Shown here: positions 46,497-56,719 of the stretch, in pieces
How the letters are laid out: each line of letters opens with the position of its first letter
Position numbering within the stretch: the stretch's first letter is position 1
DNA from: Nereocystis luetkeana
Lineage: Eukaryota; Sar; Phaeophyceae; Laminariales; Laminariaceae
Assembly: GCA_031213475.1 (NCBI GenBank)
Contig: JARUPZ010000003.1
Coordinates: 9,691,266 to 9,755,265 of the forward strand
Reading direction: 5' to 3'
DNA: 64,000 nucleotides
Position numbers and translations under genes: made by a program
Notes under the pieces: model-generated
Seen by the model: only the letters and a program-made list of their open reading frames with translations
The model's database searches: none
What the model was told of the DNA's origin: nothing

Positions 46497-47917
46497 ATTG
46501 TTGTTGTTGTCAGTCGCCGTCGTTATCGCTGTTGTTGATCCTCCCTGCCCCCCCCCCCCCCCACTCCCCCCCTTCCCTCTCTCCCCTCCTCTTCCTCCAC
46601 CCTCGCTACCGCCGCCACGCTGTCTTGCTCTGTTGCTGTTGCTGTTGTTGCTGCTGCTGCTGCCCTGCTCTGCTGTTGCTACCCCCCCTGCTCTGATTTC
46701 GTGACTCGCCCCCCACACCTACAAAACGACGCTGGTGGGGTCTTGTCTGTCTGACGTGCTTTGAGCAGAGCCTGGTGGCTAAGGCGGAGGTGCAGGAGCT
46801 GATGATGGTACCGCGTAACATCGTCAGCCCGCAATCTAACAAGCCCGTCATGGGTATCGTTCAGGTGCCCCCTTGCCCCCCCTCCCGCGCGCGCGCACCC
46901 TGTTTTTCCGGTACGTATGTTGTCTGTGTCACGGTCTGTTGCGTCGCGTCACTACTGCTGTCGCACCGTGTCGCCTTTTGGTGTTGGCGTTGGCGGTGGG
47001 GTTGGTGGTGGCGTTGGCGTTAGCGCTGGGGGTACGCCCCCCCCCCCCCCCCCCCCCCTATCCCCTCTCACGCGCACGGCGTAGGTTTGTCTCTTTTTTC
47101 GTTTCGGTTGGTTGTTGGTTGTTGGTTGTTGTTGTTGTTGGTTGGTGGTGTTGGTGTTGTTGCCGTTGTTGGTTGTTGGTGGTGGTGTCGGTGTCAGTGT
47201 TGTTGTTGGTGTTGTTGTTGTTGGTTGGTGGTGTCGGTGGTGGTGGTGGTGTTGGTGTTGGTGTTGGTGTTGGTGTTGTTGTTGGTGGTGTTGGTGTTGA
47301 TTATGCTGATGATGGAGTTCATGCTGTTGCTGTTTTTTATTTTCAAGGAAACTCGTAGCCGTGTTTCGCCTCCATGGTCGCCATCCCGGTTCACAGGCAC
47401 TTGGGGGACGCGGAGCTACCGAACAAAGGGAGATACGCACAACCCTTCGTTTTAATACGTACAGTAGTCTGTATATACCATACCTGATATTCCCAACGTG
47501 TAGGTGATATGATGAAACCCCATGCTCTGGCATCCTCTGACACCATCTCGGCCTTGCTGTGGGTGGGTTTCGCGCTCGTTGCCTCCCCCCCCCCCCCCCC
47601 CGCGCCCATCCACCATCCATTCGGGTCATGTGCATGGTTTTATGTCTATTCCAATATTATTGTGGGGGGGGGCGGGGGGCGGGGATGGGGGACGCTACTA
47701 CCTACCGACGGCCACCGACGGGCGGGACGGAACGGAACAGGACTCTCTCCTGGGTGTGTGCAGGATGACGAAGAGGGACACGTTCGTGGAGCGCGATCTG
47801 GTGATGAACTTGCTCATGTGGGTCGAGACGTGGGACGGCAAGGTTCCGGCCCCGGCCATCCTGAAGCCGCGGCCCCTCTGGACGGGGAAGCAGCTGTTCA
47901 GTCTCATCTGTCCTAAG
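33999..47917 (+). CDS. RPB1: RNA polymerase II largest subunit (RPB1), N-terminal third, 13 exons
   Basis: Catalytic subunit of nuclear RNA polymerase II, which makes mRNA. Exons: 33999-34082, 36185-36265, 37841-37987, 39223-39363, 39820-39979, 41242-41346, 42098-42277, 42924-43022, 43371-43562, 44712-44830, 46088-46358, 46769-46864, 47741-47917. All junctions are phase 0 except the one between exons 10 and 11. Together they encode about 617 residues: clamp core with zinc ligands (CPGHFGH, CFHC), the rudder/switch region ([15 protein letters not shown]), [17 protein letters not shown], the metal-A loop [12 protein letters not shown], and the start of the pore domain ([15 protein letters not shown]). 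The match is to RPB1 rather than RPA1 or RPC1 ([25 protein letters not shown]). Family proteins run to about 1700-1970 residues, so the funnel, bridge helix, trigger loop, jaw and CTD are missing. They are not found after the N gap. Introns are packed with repeats. Confidence 0.97.
34083..36184 (+). other. RPB1 intron 1, CAG-rich
   Basis: 35080-35790 is dominated by CAGCAG and CAGCAGTA strings in irregular order. There are several TACCTGGTA motifs at 34128-34640. The 3' part is C-rich up to the CGAGCAG acceptor. Confidence 0.8.
36185..36265 (+). CDS. RPB1: RPB1 exon 2
   Basis: 27 codons, [20 protein letters not shown] then TKYDLYK. RQMSV continues the conserved SPDE(L/V)-R-MSV block of exon 1. 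Confidence 0.92.
36344..36450 (-). mobile_element. LINE 3'-end fragment in RPB1 intron 2
   Basis: The inverted LINE tail, adjoining a G tract (36290-36353), i.e. a C-rich tail on its own strand. Confidence 0.75.
37686..37828. repeat. (CCCAT)n minisatellite
   Basis: About 28 five-base units, ending 12 bp before the acceptor of RPB1 exon 3. Confidence 0.95.
37841..37987 (+). CDS. RPB1: RPB1 exon 3, first zinc motif
   Basis: 49 codons including CRTC, then 14 residues, then CPGHFGH. Human and yeast RPB1 have 6 residues between these ligands, so there is an 8-residue insertion (including an extra Cys) in the clamp zinc loop. Confidence 0.95.
38490..38601. mobile_element. 105-bp MITE, copy M10, with TA-CCAGG-TA
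   Basis: 112 bp. The 7 extra bases are TACCAGG at 38536-38544, compared with M13. It lies in RPB1 intron 3. Confidence 0.9.
39104..39190 (+). mobile_element. LINE 3'-end fragment in RPB1 intron 3
   Basis: GTCTCGGAAGGGATGCGTGG through CAAATGAGTAC and a C tract, ending about 30 bp before the exon 4 acceptor region. Confidence 0.75.
39223..39363 (+). CDS. RPB1: RPB1 exon 4
   Basis: 47 codons, [28 protein letters not shown] and so on to NPK. It contains the CxxC pair of the second clamp zinc. No GT donor fits; AAG followed by GCGAGC suggests a GC-AG intron. Confidence 0.9.
39450..39528 (-). mobile_element. Poly(C)-ended repeat, short fragment
   Basis: GTGTACTCGATAGGGAGAGA and GTCATGCATGGCCG between G tracts. 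Confidence 0.55.
39820..39979 (+). CDS. RPB1: RPB1 exon 5, with a frame problem at poly-G
   Basis: Starts [20 protein letters not shown] in frame with exon 4. After a 15-G run (39930-39944) the expected GGCG-type zinc ligand appears one frame over, as [11 protein letters not shown], before donor GTGAGG. That frame joins exon 6 (PKFTKTGL) in phase. The run is therefore one base too long (or two too short), through either sequencing error or mutation. Confidence 0.8.
40855..41030. repeat. (GAT/GGT)n microsatellite in RPB1 intron 5
   Basis: An imperfect ATG/GAT trinucleotide array with no coding role. Confidence 0.9.
41242..41346 (+). CDS. RPB1: RPB1 exon 6
   Basis: 35 codons, [20 protein letters not shown] to LSASK, donor GTGGGT. 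It follows the zinc region in the clamp. Confidence 0.93.
42098..42277 (+). CDS. RPB1: RPB1 exon 7
   Basis: 60 codons, [40 protein letters not shown] and SEDDLTHQL. Donor GTGAGT. Highly conserved clamp segment. Confidence 0.97.
42413..42500. repeat. (GGTC)n-type imperfect repeat
   Basis: GTCGGTCGG runs in RPB1 intron 7; a purer array lies in intron 8 at 43151-43193. Confidence 0.8.
42924..43022 (+). CDS. RPB1: RPB1 exon 8
   Basis: 33 codons, [20 protein letters not shown] to LLQYK, acceptor TCGCAG, donor GTAAGC. Confidence 0.93.
43371..43562 (+). CDS. RPB1: RPB1 exon 9, rudder/switch region
   Basis: 64 codons containing [20 protein letters not shown] and [17 protein letters not shown], the near-invariant block that contacts the template strand and RNA-DNA hybrid. 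Confidence 0.98.
43806..43860 (-). mobile_element. LINE 3'-end fragment, short
   Basis: CCCACTTGCTGCTTGCCATA and CATCTGGCCATTGATGG, the inverse of the LINE tail, in a G-rich intron. Confidence 0.55.
44370..44463 (+). mobile_element. LINE 3'-end fragment with C tract
   Basis: GGAGGTGTCTCCATTAGG to CAACAAATGAGTAT followed by about 30 C. Confidence 0.8.
44464..44658 (+). mobile_element. Poly(C)-ended repeat joined to the LINE tail
   Basis: Begins directly after the LINE C tract with ACGGCGCTTCGCGCTTGGT and ends GGGTACACCCCCCC. It shows the two families joined through poly(C). Confidence 0.75.
44712..44830 (+). CDS. RPB1: RPB1 exon 10
   Basis: 39 codons plus 2 nt, [20 protein letters not shown] to EHPGA(R). 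Donor GTACAT is weak, but the split Arg codon is restored by exon 11. Confidence 0.93.
44960..45350. repeat. Tandem repeat, ~26-30 bp unit, in RPB1 intron 10
   Basis: About 14 units of TTGACGGCTGTCTGTCAACC plus TTAACC-like spacer. Each unit has a short dyad (TTGACGG / CCGTCAA). Confidence 0.9.
45654..45758. mobile_element. 105-bp MITE, copy M11
   Basis: 105 bp, in RPB1 intron 10. Confidence 0.9.
46088..46358 (+). CDS. RPB1: RPB1 exon 11, catalytic loop
   Basis: The largest recovered exon, with [16 protein letters not shown] and [12 protein letters not shown]. The three Asp of DFDGD bind the catalytic magnesium; all are intact. Confidence 0.98.
46398..46514. repeat. (GTT)n microsatellite in RPB1 intron 11
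   Basis: GTT/GGT array right after the donor; a similar one at 47103-47305 lies in intron 12. Confidence 0.9.
46769..46864 (+). CDS. RPB1: RPB1 exon 12
   Basis: 32 codons, [20 protein letters not shown] to MGIVQ, acceptor TTGAGCAG, donor GTGCCC. Confidence 0.95.
47741..47917 (+). CDS. RPB1: RPB1 exon 13, last recovered
   Basis: 59 codons, [49 protein letters not shown]; donor GTGATG. The next conserved block is not found downstream. Confidence 0.95.
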
Positions 47918-47934
47918 GTGATGATGGGAACCGC

Positions 47935-47988
47935 CTTCCTTCCTTCCTTCCTTCCTTCCTTCCTTCCTTCCTTCCTTCCTTCCTTCCT
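47935..47988. repeat. (CTTC)n microsatellite
   Basis: A pure tetranucleotide run just downstream of the exon 13 donor. Confidence 0.95.
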
Positions 47989-48186
47989 CGCTTGCTTGCT
48001 TTGGACATGTTGAAAACGTGTAAAATTACGTACCAGGTACGTATAACCACTATGTCCCGAAACTGGCATTAATAGGCCTGTTTTCGTTCAAAACATATCT
48101 GGTACCAGGTGCCAGGTACCGCTTTGTTTTGTTTGTTTGTTTTGTTTTGTTTGTTAGTTCGTTCGATTTTTTCCCCATCCCATTGA

Positions 48187-48291
48187 TTACGGGGGACCAT
48201 AGTAAATGGGACCTCCGGTACAGACTCTACCTACATATCTCCTTATTTTTACTAACAATATTTGGGTCCTACTTACTAGGGTTCCCCGTAA
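48187..48291. mobile_element. 105-bp MITE, copy M12
   Basis: 105 bp; the most diverged interior of the set. It lies about 65 bp before the assembly gap. Confidence 0.85.
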
Positions 48292-48356
48292 TCATATCTT
48301 CGCCCTTGTAACCTCTCTCCCTCACTCTTATCTAGTCGTAGCTCATGGCCGGGGTC

Positions 48357-48456
48357 NNNNNNNNNNNNNNNNNNNNNNNNNNNNNNNNNNNNNNNNNNNN
48401 NNNNNNNNNNNNNNNNNNNNNNNNNNNNNNNNNNNNNNNNNNNNNNNNNNNNNNNN
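48357..48456. other. Assembly gap, 100 N
   Basis: Exactly 100 N, the usual placeholder for a join of unknown length. It cuts RPB1 after exon 13. Confidence 0.99.
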
Positions 48457-49850
48457 AGACGGAGGCGGTGATGGTGATAATGGGGATGATGGTGGTGGTG
48501 GTCACGGTGGTGGCGGCTTATCTGACTGGGCCAAGTGGGGCCGCAATGTAAGGGGGTGGCCGCCGTGGGAGTTAGTAATGATCATAAGGCCATGGGGGTT
48601 ATCATGGCGTTATTTTGTGTGTGTGGGTAAGGGGTGGGGGAAATGGGGGCGGAGAAGAGGGCGCGCGGGGGGGGGGGGGGGGGCTGGTTGACCGGTTGAG
48701 AGAGTTGCGCGTAAGGAAAACCGAAGAGGTTCTGTCATTTTGGATGCCATCTTGTTGTTGACTGTTTTGTGATCTGGTACAATATCTGACTTCTGACTTC
48801 TGCTACGTAGGCATGGTGTTAAAAGATATACCGGTCGGTCGCCCGCGAGCAACCATAACGGGCACCGTAGGAAACGTTTTTTGGGAGGGGAGGGTGGTGG
48901 AGTGGAGGTGGGGGGGGGGGAGGGGGGGGGGGTAGCGCCGGCGCGGGGGGGGGGGGTTGGTTGTGATATTTTGTGGTGCTTTATTTTAGGACGTACCGAG
49001 AGGGGGCAAGGGGGTTTGCACGCACGGTACGTTAGTAACAAGGGTGCTAATGCGCGTACCCCCCCCCACACCGACACCCATCCGTTCCATCTGCGGACGG
49101 ACGTCTTCCGTACCGTGAAACGGCGTGTCCTTTGTGGGTGTTGTTTGTCGCAACAGGCGTTTTTGTTCCCAATGGTGACCCGGCACTTTCCCCGCCCTCC
49201 TCCTGGTATCATCAGTGTTGGGGGGGTTTCACGCGCTGGCTCTGTGGTTAGGGTAGGGCTATGTGGCGCTCGTCGTTGTCGGGGTTGGAGAGACGCAGTA
49301 GGCATCCGGTACCTTGTATGTGGTTGTCGCAAGCGAGCGGTGCTTTTACGGGTAGTTGAGCGCGCCGAAGGGCACTGACTGCGCCGAGCGTGCGGGGGGA
49401 CGCGGGACGGTCCGTTTTCTGTGATGGTCGTTTGGAGCGAAGCAGCACGAAAAAAAAACAGAAAAAAAACAGAACTGGTTGGTGTCGAACGACAACGAAA
49501 AATATTGATATGATGAAAAAATAAACCATTCGAATTTTTTGTAGCCTCGGGCTGTTCGACAGAAAACGGTATACTACCGTGACAGGAGACGGCATCCTTT
49601 TTGGTTTGTCGGACCTTTGGCTTTGTTGGGCCTTGGGCTGATTGTAATTTCCATCGTCAACTGGCGTAGAAAACACCGATATTCTCAGAGTTTTTTTTTA
49701 ATGAAATGGTGAGATACGCCGGCTGTGACTACGACTGATTATGTAGTTGATACTCAGCTTCGCAAGCTGCGTAATACGCCTCGTATATACCCCATTCTTT
49801 CGAATTGCACAAATTATACGATAAGCCATTCGCGCGTATTCTACATGTAT
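48457..49850. other. No gene seen after the gap
   Basis: G-tract-rich DNA to about 48960, then mixed sequence. None of the expected RPB1 funnel, bridge-helix, trigger-loop or CTD blocks appears on either strand. Confidence 0.5.
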
Positions 49851-50803
49851 TTCCTTTTAAAACTGTTATCAGTTTGTATTACTGAGTCTCAGCTGCGGTG
49901 GTAAGTGCAAACTTGTGTGCTCCGTACCAGGTACGCCTGAAGTGTAGCATGATGGTTGATCGCTATAGCCGGTTGATATGCGCCAGGTTTCACAGGGTGT
50001 CATATCAAACCGTTCTTTCTGGCCGTTGATATCCAGCGCAATCAGTGTCCGTGCCGATTTTTTTATCCTAGAGTGACACAACTTCTGTGGTCTCAAAACT
50101 ACGCCAGAGATACTACATTGTTACGTATGGGGTATAAGCACACGAAGGAGAGAACACGAGGGTAAACATTGAACAAAGAAAACAAATCGAAGCAGAAAAA
50201 ATACCTGTACAGGGAAAAAAGAAAAGAAAAAATTGTCGTGCCTCCCAAAAGTTTTTTTGGTAAGAAAGATGCGTTGCAGTTGGATAGACCAGACTGCTGT
50301 ATTATGCAGCTGAACCACATGTGAATTGTGGAACCTCCAACCTTGGGCTGTACGCCATGTACCGTGTACCGTGTACCATGACAATGCAATGAATATACGA
50401 TACTTACTGGTACAGGCTAGGCACGGGGTGCTTTCAATCCAGCTGGTATCACTCTCTCACGAAGGCATACGGGGAGGAGGGGCAACAGGAGGAGGAGGAG
50501 TGGAAGGGAAACCGCGGTGGACGAAAGTAGGAAGGAGATGCTAGACAGACGCTATACTCGTGCCGCCAACTGCTGCTGCAGCAGATGGTTCGAAAGTGAT
50601 CTTCCTTCCTCTTCTTTTTATTTTTGGGGATGATCCTCTAGTTGGATTTGTGATGTGAATTGTGGAACCTAGAGCAGCACGCCTTGTATCATGGCAATAC
50701 CACCGTGAAAATACGATAATATTGGTCTAGCAGTGCCCCGTTAGTCTCGGGTGATGTGAACCACGTTAGGACCTCCGCCACAAGACAAGGCATTACTCCT
50801 ACC

Positions 50804-50842
<39 letters not shown>

Positions 50843-51690
50843 GTGTTTTTTTATTGCGATCACTGCCTCCTTTAGAGAGTTTCCTAGTTAGCCAACCCGG
50901 TTCGGCGACCAATCCCCGTTCGCACCTTTTGGTGCCCCAGACAATGGCTCCAGTAATACGTTTGCGCGCCCTTCTTTCGCCTGCACTTCGGCCTTAGTTT
51001 TCTTCTTCAGCCTTCGCTTCGGCCTTTTGTTCTGTCTCCTGTTTTCTTTCTTCTTTCTTCGGTTTTCGCTTTGCCTTTTTCTGCTTTCGCTTCCGCTCTG
51101 AGGTATTTCTTCCTCTCCTTTGTTCTACGTAAACACCCCATCGCAGTGTTTGGGGCTTATTACGAGGTGTGGGGGAATCTATAGCCTCATTTCTTTTGTT
51201 TCGAATAGCCGCATCTTCGACCACCTTTTCCTGGTATTTCGGGATGAACTTTGTCATCATCCTTCGACCATGTTGTGGTCTGCACATACGACTATTCAGG
51301 GTGGGCTAATGTGATATGAGTGGGGTACTCATGGGCTATATATATATATAGATAATGTAGTCGGCAGTTTCGTAGCCTGAGGAATACGAGAATATTCCAA
51401 AGAATGGATTAACCCGGCGGATATTCCGTTAGTTGAGATTAACGTTCTTTCAGGAATGCTCTCTAGGGCGGATAACCCGTTAGACAAGAGTAATGCTCCT
51501 TAACGCAGATAGGACCATAAAGTGAGAAATTCTTATATTAGCAGAAGAACAATCGGTAGCCCTAGGAAAGTTATTCAGGAGTACGTTAGATGAGAGGAAT
51601 TTAGGAGAGCTTGTGGCGTGTGGTGGGACGAGTATATCTGAGCGTCGAGTCCCACGCCCCTGCCTCTCACGTCTCTACCAGAGCACCTCC
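49850..51690. other. Intergenic, short repeats only
   Basis: GTGAATTGTGGAACCT recurs at 50320 and 50656. GGCACGGGGTGCTTTCAATC occurs at 50420 and 51920. A (TA)n run lies at 50806-50839. No gene. Confidence 0.45.
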
Positions 51691-51699
51691 TCAGCTCTA

Positions 51700-51804
51700 T
51701 TACGGGGGACCATAGTTAATAGGACCTGTGGTGTACATAAAAACCTATATATTTGACCATTTTTACTAACAATATTTGGTCCTATTAACTATGGTCCCCC
51801 GTAA
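51700..51804. mobile_element. 105-bp MITE, copy M13
   Basis: 105 bp with intact TIRs and TA flanks. The best reference for the insertion in M10. Confidence 0.9.
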
Positions 51805-52074
51805 TAGTCATCAATAAAGAAGATCTATATCAGAAGAAGCGAAGCACTGCTTCCCAGCTGCCAGATACACCTGCGTCCCTGACCCTTACCCTTACCTCGG
51901 CCATATCTTCACGCTACGTAGGCACGGGGTGCTTTCAATCCAGCCCATAATAAGTCCAATATGAAACGTATTCCACACTAATTTCAATCTCATTTCTCCA
52001 GAGTTGGAATAGAGTCAAAATATGGATATTGTTACGATTAAGGTCGGGACACTTTACCTCCCTGGACAGATTTG

Positions 52075-52165
52075 CTTTTAGTACTACAGTCCCGTTTTGG
52101 GGACAAAACACTTGGAACTAGGCTGGTTTGTCCCCAAATCGGGTCTTCAGTACTAAAGGGGTTAA
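52075..52165. mobile_element. TTAA-type MITE, copy P8
   Basis: Arms GTCCCGTTTTGGGGACAAAA and inverse; the right end is AAAGGGGTTAA. Confidence 0.8.
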
Positions 52166-52369
52166 GGCTCATTCTTATCGGAGAACGATTTTTCCATAAT
52201 TCCAAAGTTTGGAAATAATTGGAGATATGTATCGATATACGGAGGCGTTCTGTCACTATTCGTGAAATTCTCCAGGAGCAAAAAAAATAAGTTCGTTAAA
52301 TTTCACATATTATTAGGAAAAATAACCAGGAAATTATGGCTCATTCTCGTAGGTTTTCACGTGCGTGTG

Positions 52370-52545
52370 TTGTTTGCTTAGTTCGAGAAAGAAGAAGAGC
52401 AGCTTTATTCCTTTCGTGCACGCGGAGACCAAGAGCCAAGCTCGTGCCTCGCAGAGAAAACCTCTGTTTTTCCATCAAAGATACGCCTCCCAAGTACACT
52501 ACAAATACGACCCCAATACTGGAGCCTAGGCAATTACCGGTTTTT
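52370..52545 (+). repeat. Direct repeat, copy 1 (partner at 53400-53575)
   Basis: About 175 bp beginning at GAAGAAGAGCAGCTTTATTC and ending near CAATTACCGG. The copies are ~1.03 kb apart; both are preceded by a TCCCTGGACAG string. Confidence 0.8.
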
Positions 52546-52654
52546 CAGTCTTATTCAAGGCAGCATCGTAACACTAGCCCACTCTGATGAGCCGTATATA
52601 TACAGAATTATGGGAAATTCGGGGTTAGTGTTATGAGGTTTAGATTGGACAGGC

Positions 52655-52985
52655 ACTCGGTAAAGCTTTTACCTTTATTTAGCCCAACGGACTACGACCT
52701 TAGCAAATGGCGTCGTCGGCAGGACGTGGGTCGTTGGTCGTGAGTTCGACTCTCACGTCCGCCTTGAAATCGCTTTTTAAAGAAAAGTGAATTTCCTCAT
52801 GTATGTTAAGAATATGAAAAATGCTTCTGGACCCCAAAGAAATTGGAACCACGTGTTGGTGTCACGCGTCGATCCGTATATCCGGTCCGTTCCAAAGGGG
52901 GAGAGTGTTATGAGGCTTAGATTGAACGGGCAATCGGTTAACCTTTTACCTTTTAAATTAGCCCAACGGACTAAGACCTTGACAC
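52655..52985 (+). repeat. tRNA-like repeat (family 3), two partial copies
   Basis: TTTAGCCCAACGGACTA follows GTTATGAGG(C/T)TTAGATTG at 52633-52715 and 52908-52975. The first copy continues to a B-box-like GTGAGTTCGACTCTCAC (52740-52756). It resembles 56540-56625. It is too degenerate for a tRNA gene. Confidence 0.55.
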
Positions 52986-53230
52986 TAGAACGAGATGAGT
53001 CGAAGATGCGGCTCCTCAAAATCCACCCACACCTCCGAACGGCGAGGCAACGAAGCCGATAAGGCACGTCAAAAAAAGAGAAAGAAAGGAAGAGGCCTCG
53101 CCTTTAGAGGCAGGATTAAATCGTGTACGAAAGCTATCGCCATGCCACCCGCAACGGGGGGGTGGGCGAGGAAGTTTCACGGAAAAGCGAATATAGTTAA
53201 TACCAAAAACGATGCGTTCAAGGTTGTATG

Positions 53231-53327
53231 TTAACCCCTTTAGAACCACAGTCCCGTTTGGGGACAAAACTACTTGAAATTTGACTGGTTTGTTCCCAGA
53301 ACGGGACTGCGGTTCTAAAAGGGTTAA
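53231..53327. mobile_element. TTAA-type MITE, copy P9 (best preserved)
   Basis: 97 bp, TTAACCCCTTTAGAACCACA at the left and its near-perfect inverse ending GGGTTAA at the right. TTAA at both ends. Confidence 0.85.
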
Positions 53328-53399
53328 GACCAGAGCATGCGGGGGAGAGACGTTTGCATCCCTGGACAGGTCTGCCTATATTAAGTCGGTACTCGTTGG

Positions 53400-53575
53400 T
53401 ACTAACGTTTGTTTGTTGTTTGCTCATAGAAGAAGAGCAGCTTTATTCCTTTCGTGCACGACGAAGACTGAGACCACGCTCGTGCCTCTCTGGGAAACCC
53501 CTGGTTTTCCACCGAAGATACGCCTTCCAAGTACTACAAATACGATCCCAGTGCCTGAACCCAGGTAATTACCGG
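53400..53575 (+). repeat. Direct repeat, copy 2
   Basis: Partner of 52370-52545. Confidence 0.8.
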
Positions 53576-53579
53576 GCTT

Positions 53580-54085
53580 TCAACCTCATACATACAAATC
53601 AGTATCATTTCATGTCATGTATCATAACAAGATTCGAAACGAGTCAGAATCGAAAAGCAGCCAAAAAAACTGAGCGAGAGAGCGACTCCTCCTACCTTGA
53701 ATTCAAGATGGACAACATCCGAAATTGTTCATTAATTAGTAAAACAAGCTGAAACATATTTTCGGAACCCGAATATGGATCGAAAGCAGTCAACAACAAT
53801 TCAATTGGTCAAAACTGAGCGAGATACAGCTAGCTGCAGTTACTTAGTAGTAAGTAGCCGTACCACACGTACTTCAAGATAAGTAAATGATATCATACCA
53901 TGGACGCAGTACGAAATACCACGTACGTACGTACCTGGTAATAAAATATAAAAAAGGCACAAATAAATCACACCCAGCTCAGCTCAGCTTACATCATCAT
54001 CAGCAGCAGTCCAGCACAACAACAGGGAACAGCACAGCAGCGCAGCGGTATAGCTTTCTTCGTAATACCAGGGGTGTATATATGT
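53580..54085. other. No gene seen
   Basis: AT-rich spacer with one TACCTGGTA (about 53932) and short TA-flanked strings. Confidence 0.4.
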
Positions 54086-54180
54086 ACAAAGCGCTTCGCG
54101 TCGCGGGCGGTTCCGCCCGCAACGCTCGCTCATCATGACGAAGAATGGAATGGAACAGACGGTCCAAACAATCAGGTCGG
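54086..54180 (+). repeat. GC-palindrome repeat, copy 1
   Basis: GCGCTTCGCGTCGCGGGCGG, a short loop and CCGCCCGC, followed by GAATGGAATGGAAC and GGTCCAAA. Inverted relatives at 56046-56113 and 56720-56807. Confidence 0.65.
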
Positions 54181-56045
54181 GTGCAAACAGGCGTTTTGCA
54201 AATGCCAAGAGCTCCATGCTCTATCCGGGAAAACAACCCGAAGGACCCCCCCTCTACTCGCCAGCACGCGCTGACACCCGCGAGAGGCGCTGGGCTCGCT
54301 CGTGGTGCCGTGTTCCGAGTACAGGCACGCACACGAAACGAGAGAAGAAAAAAGGAGAAAATAGCCCAAAGTGCCGAGAGAAATGGAGAAAAAGCAAAGA
54401 ATCGCTGGAAAGGCCCGGCAAGTATTTGAATAAGGAGGCGTTGTCCAAGTGGGAGGTCTGAGAGGCCAGGGATGCACCAACCGAGCACGCTCAGAGAGTG
54501 ATAAATCTGTAAGTCGTTCTATTTGTCTTTTATGTGTACGAAGTACGAAGTGCCACATATACAGTAGTACTACTACCCATACATACATACAGTATTACAT
54601 ACTACGTCCCAGGTGAAATACACACAGTAAGAAGAAAAACACACCCAGCTTATAGCTCATCTGAGCAGAGCAGCGCAGTGCAGCGCCATGCCGTGCTGTT
54701 CCGAGCTGCGTTTTTTCTTCAGTACCCGGTAGATCTATCAAAATAATACCTGGTACCAGGGATGCGTATGTGTACGTATGTGTGCGTACAGTATACATAC
54801 GTGTATAAACATACTTACGTTTACCCTTTTCCTATTAAAATCACTTGATTATAATCACCTGCCTCACGCTCAGCGAGTCTCCCACGTTTTTTTGTCGCTT
54901 CTACGATCCTTGCTTTCTTCGCGTTCTTTGTTTTCTTCGCGTGCTTCTTCTCGTGCCACACTTATTTTCCCGGAACAATAGAATAATAATAATAATAATA
55001 ATAATAGAAAACAAATCTCGGAAAAAGAAAAAGTCGATATATATTGTTTTTTTTTGCGGTTTGGGAGGCACTCTTTCGCTGTTTTTCACCGGCTGGTTGA
55101 AATTTTTTTCGCACTACTTATAGTTCTTTTTTCCTTTTTTCTTCTTCCGTTTCGTGTACGTGTGTGTAGTCGGAGCACTGCGATGCGGGCGAGCCCGGCG
55201 CCGTCGCGGGTGTCGGTGGATGCTGGCAGGTAGAGGGGGGGTTGCAAGGAGTGCGGTCGCGGTTTTCGTGGCTAGGTGCTGCTGTCGTGTGTGCCTCGAG
55301 ACACAAGGGAAGCATGAATGGGCTCTGTTTTGCCTCCATCTGAAAAATTAGACTGAGGAAGTACGAGTCCATAAGGGTCGTTCGGGATTGCAAGCTACCA
55401 GATAACATTCAAGCGGTGCTTATTTTTGCGACCACTCTCAACTATACTCAGAGACGAACGCCCGTCTGACCATCGACATCGTCGAGCTGGCGAACGAGGG
55501 TGGGTCACGGTGAGCACCGGACTTCACGCGGGGCGGGCAACGGGGATCTCTGTGACAGAGAGGGAGGAAAGCTTTACCAGGACCGAATCGGTGGCGAGGT
55601 GGTAGAGAGAGGAGCGGGCGGCGTACGAGGCTGAGAGAGAAGCTCTGCTGTTCATTTTTTTTATTTTTTTTCTTGTTTGACTGGTACAAGGTGTTCCAGG
55701 GGCAGACACTTACTTATTACATGAGAGGGGACGGGGACTTTTTCTCTTTCCGAATTTTTCGGTTTCATATTGTTTTTGCGGTGCTGCTGTGCTGTGCCAT
55801 GCTGTGCTTTCTCTTGTGTACATACCAGGTACATATCATACAGCATACCTGGTATATATATATCGAAATAAGAAAATCAGTACCCTACATGGGGTATATA
55901 CATGTACGTACGTACGTACGGCATGTATGTGACTCTTGGCATTATCAAGTCGCCAATTTGCAACTACAACAATCATAACAATATATATATGTTCATTCAT
56001 CGACCTTCTGTCCGCTTCGCGTATAATTCGATGAACTTCTTCTTC
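54180..56045. other. No gene seen
   Basis: Low-complexity and AT-rich DNA with TACCWGGTA motifs at 54748, 55827 and 55847. Open frames are short and family-less. Confidence 0.4.
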
Positions 56046-56113
56046 CAGAGCGAGCGTAGCGGGTGGCGTAGCGGGCGGCGTAGGCCGCCCGCGGAGCGAA
56101 GCGCCTTGTATAC
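56046..56113 (-). repeat. GC-palindrome repeat, copy 2
   Basis: GCGTAGCGGGCGGCGTAGG and CCGCCCGCGGAGCGAAGCGC form a stem. Confidence 0.6.
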
Positions 56114-56184
56114 CTTACGCTCGTGAATAATAAGGCGGTGTCGGGTGTTATAGGGATTACCTTCTTTTTTTTCTCTTTTTTTTT

Positions 56185-56520
56185 ATCACTACTTTTATTT
56201 TCCAGCCTAGCTCGTAGGAGGTTTTTACCCTCGGCGATCTTCTGGACAAGCCGTGGTCACAGGTGTCGTCCCTTCTCCCCCCCGGTACGTGCCTTTATTT
56301 TTTGTCGCGCATAGGGTTCAGCATTCCCACTGCTCGTCGATTTTCATCGAATGTAGCTAACTCACGCTCTCGCACTTTCCGCTAATCAATTTCTTCATGC
56401 AAGAAAAAGTCCCTGCGAGCATGTATGTATGTGCACTCACTGAGACTTGAACCCACAAAATTGATCTTGATAGGCACGCGGACCACACCTACCAAGCCAC
56501 CGGGGATGCCGCGGCCTTGG
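56185..56520 (-). mobile_element. tRNA-derived SINE (family 2), copy B
   Basis: Minus-strand A box TGGCTTGGTAGGTGTGG and B box GGGTTCAAGTCTC. The body matches 24052-24395. T-runs on the plus strand at 56165-56184 are its A tail. Confidence 0.85.
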
Positions 56521-56539
56521 GCTGGGTAATCGATCGATC

Positions 56540-56625
56540 TTTTACCCCTATAGCTCAGTAGGTAACACCCTCACATTTGGCGTCGTCGGCCGGACACGAA
56601 CCTGCGCGTGAAATCACAATGGGTT
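56540..56625 (+). repeat. tRNA-like repeat head (family 3)
   Basis: CCCTATAGCTCAGTAGGTAA (A box) followed by TTTGGCGTCGTCGGCCGGAC. The B box is degraded. Confidence 0.5.
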
Positions 56626-56719
56626 TGCCGAGGGGCAGCATGGATGGGGCTCTTGGCATTTTTAAGAAAACAACTAAATTTTTGCATAATAATAATAAAT
56701 CTGTTCGCACCTAAACTTT

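Noticed and set aside
52336..53568. Paralogous small proteins at 52336-52587 and 53281-53568
   Set aside because: The similarity is the 175-bp direct repeat; frames are not conserved beyond it and no family is recognised.
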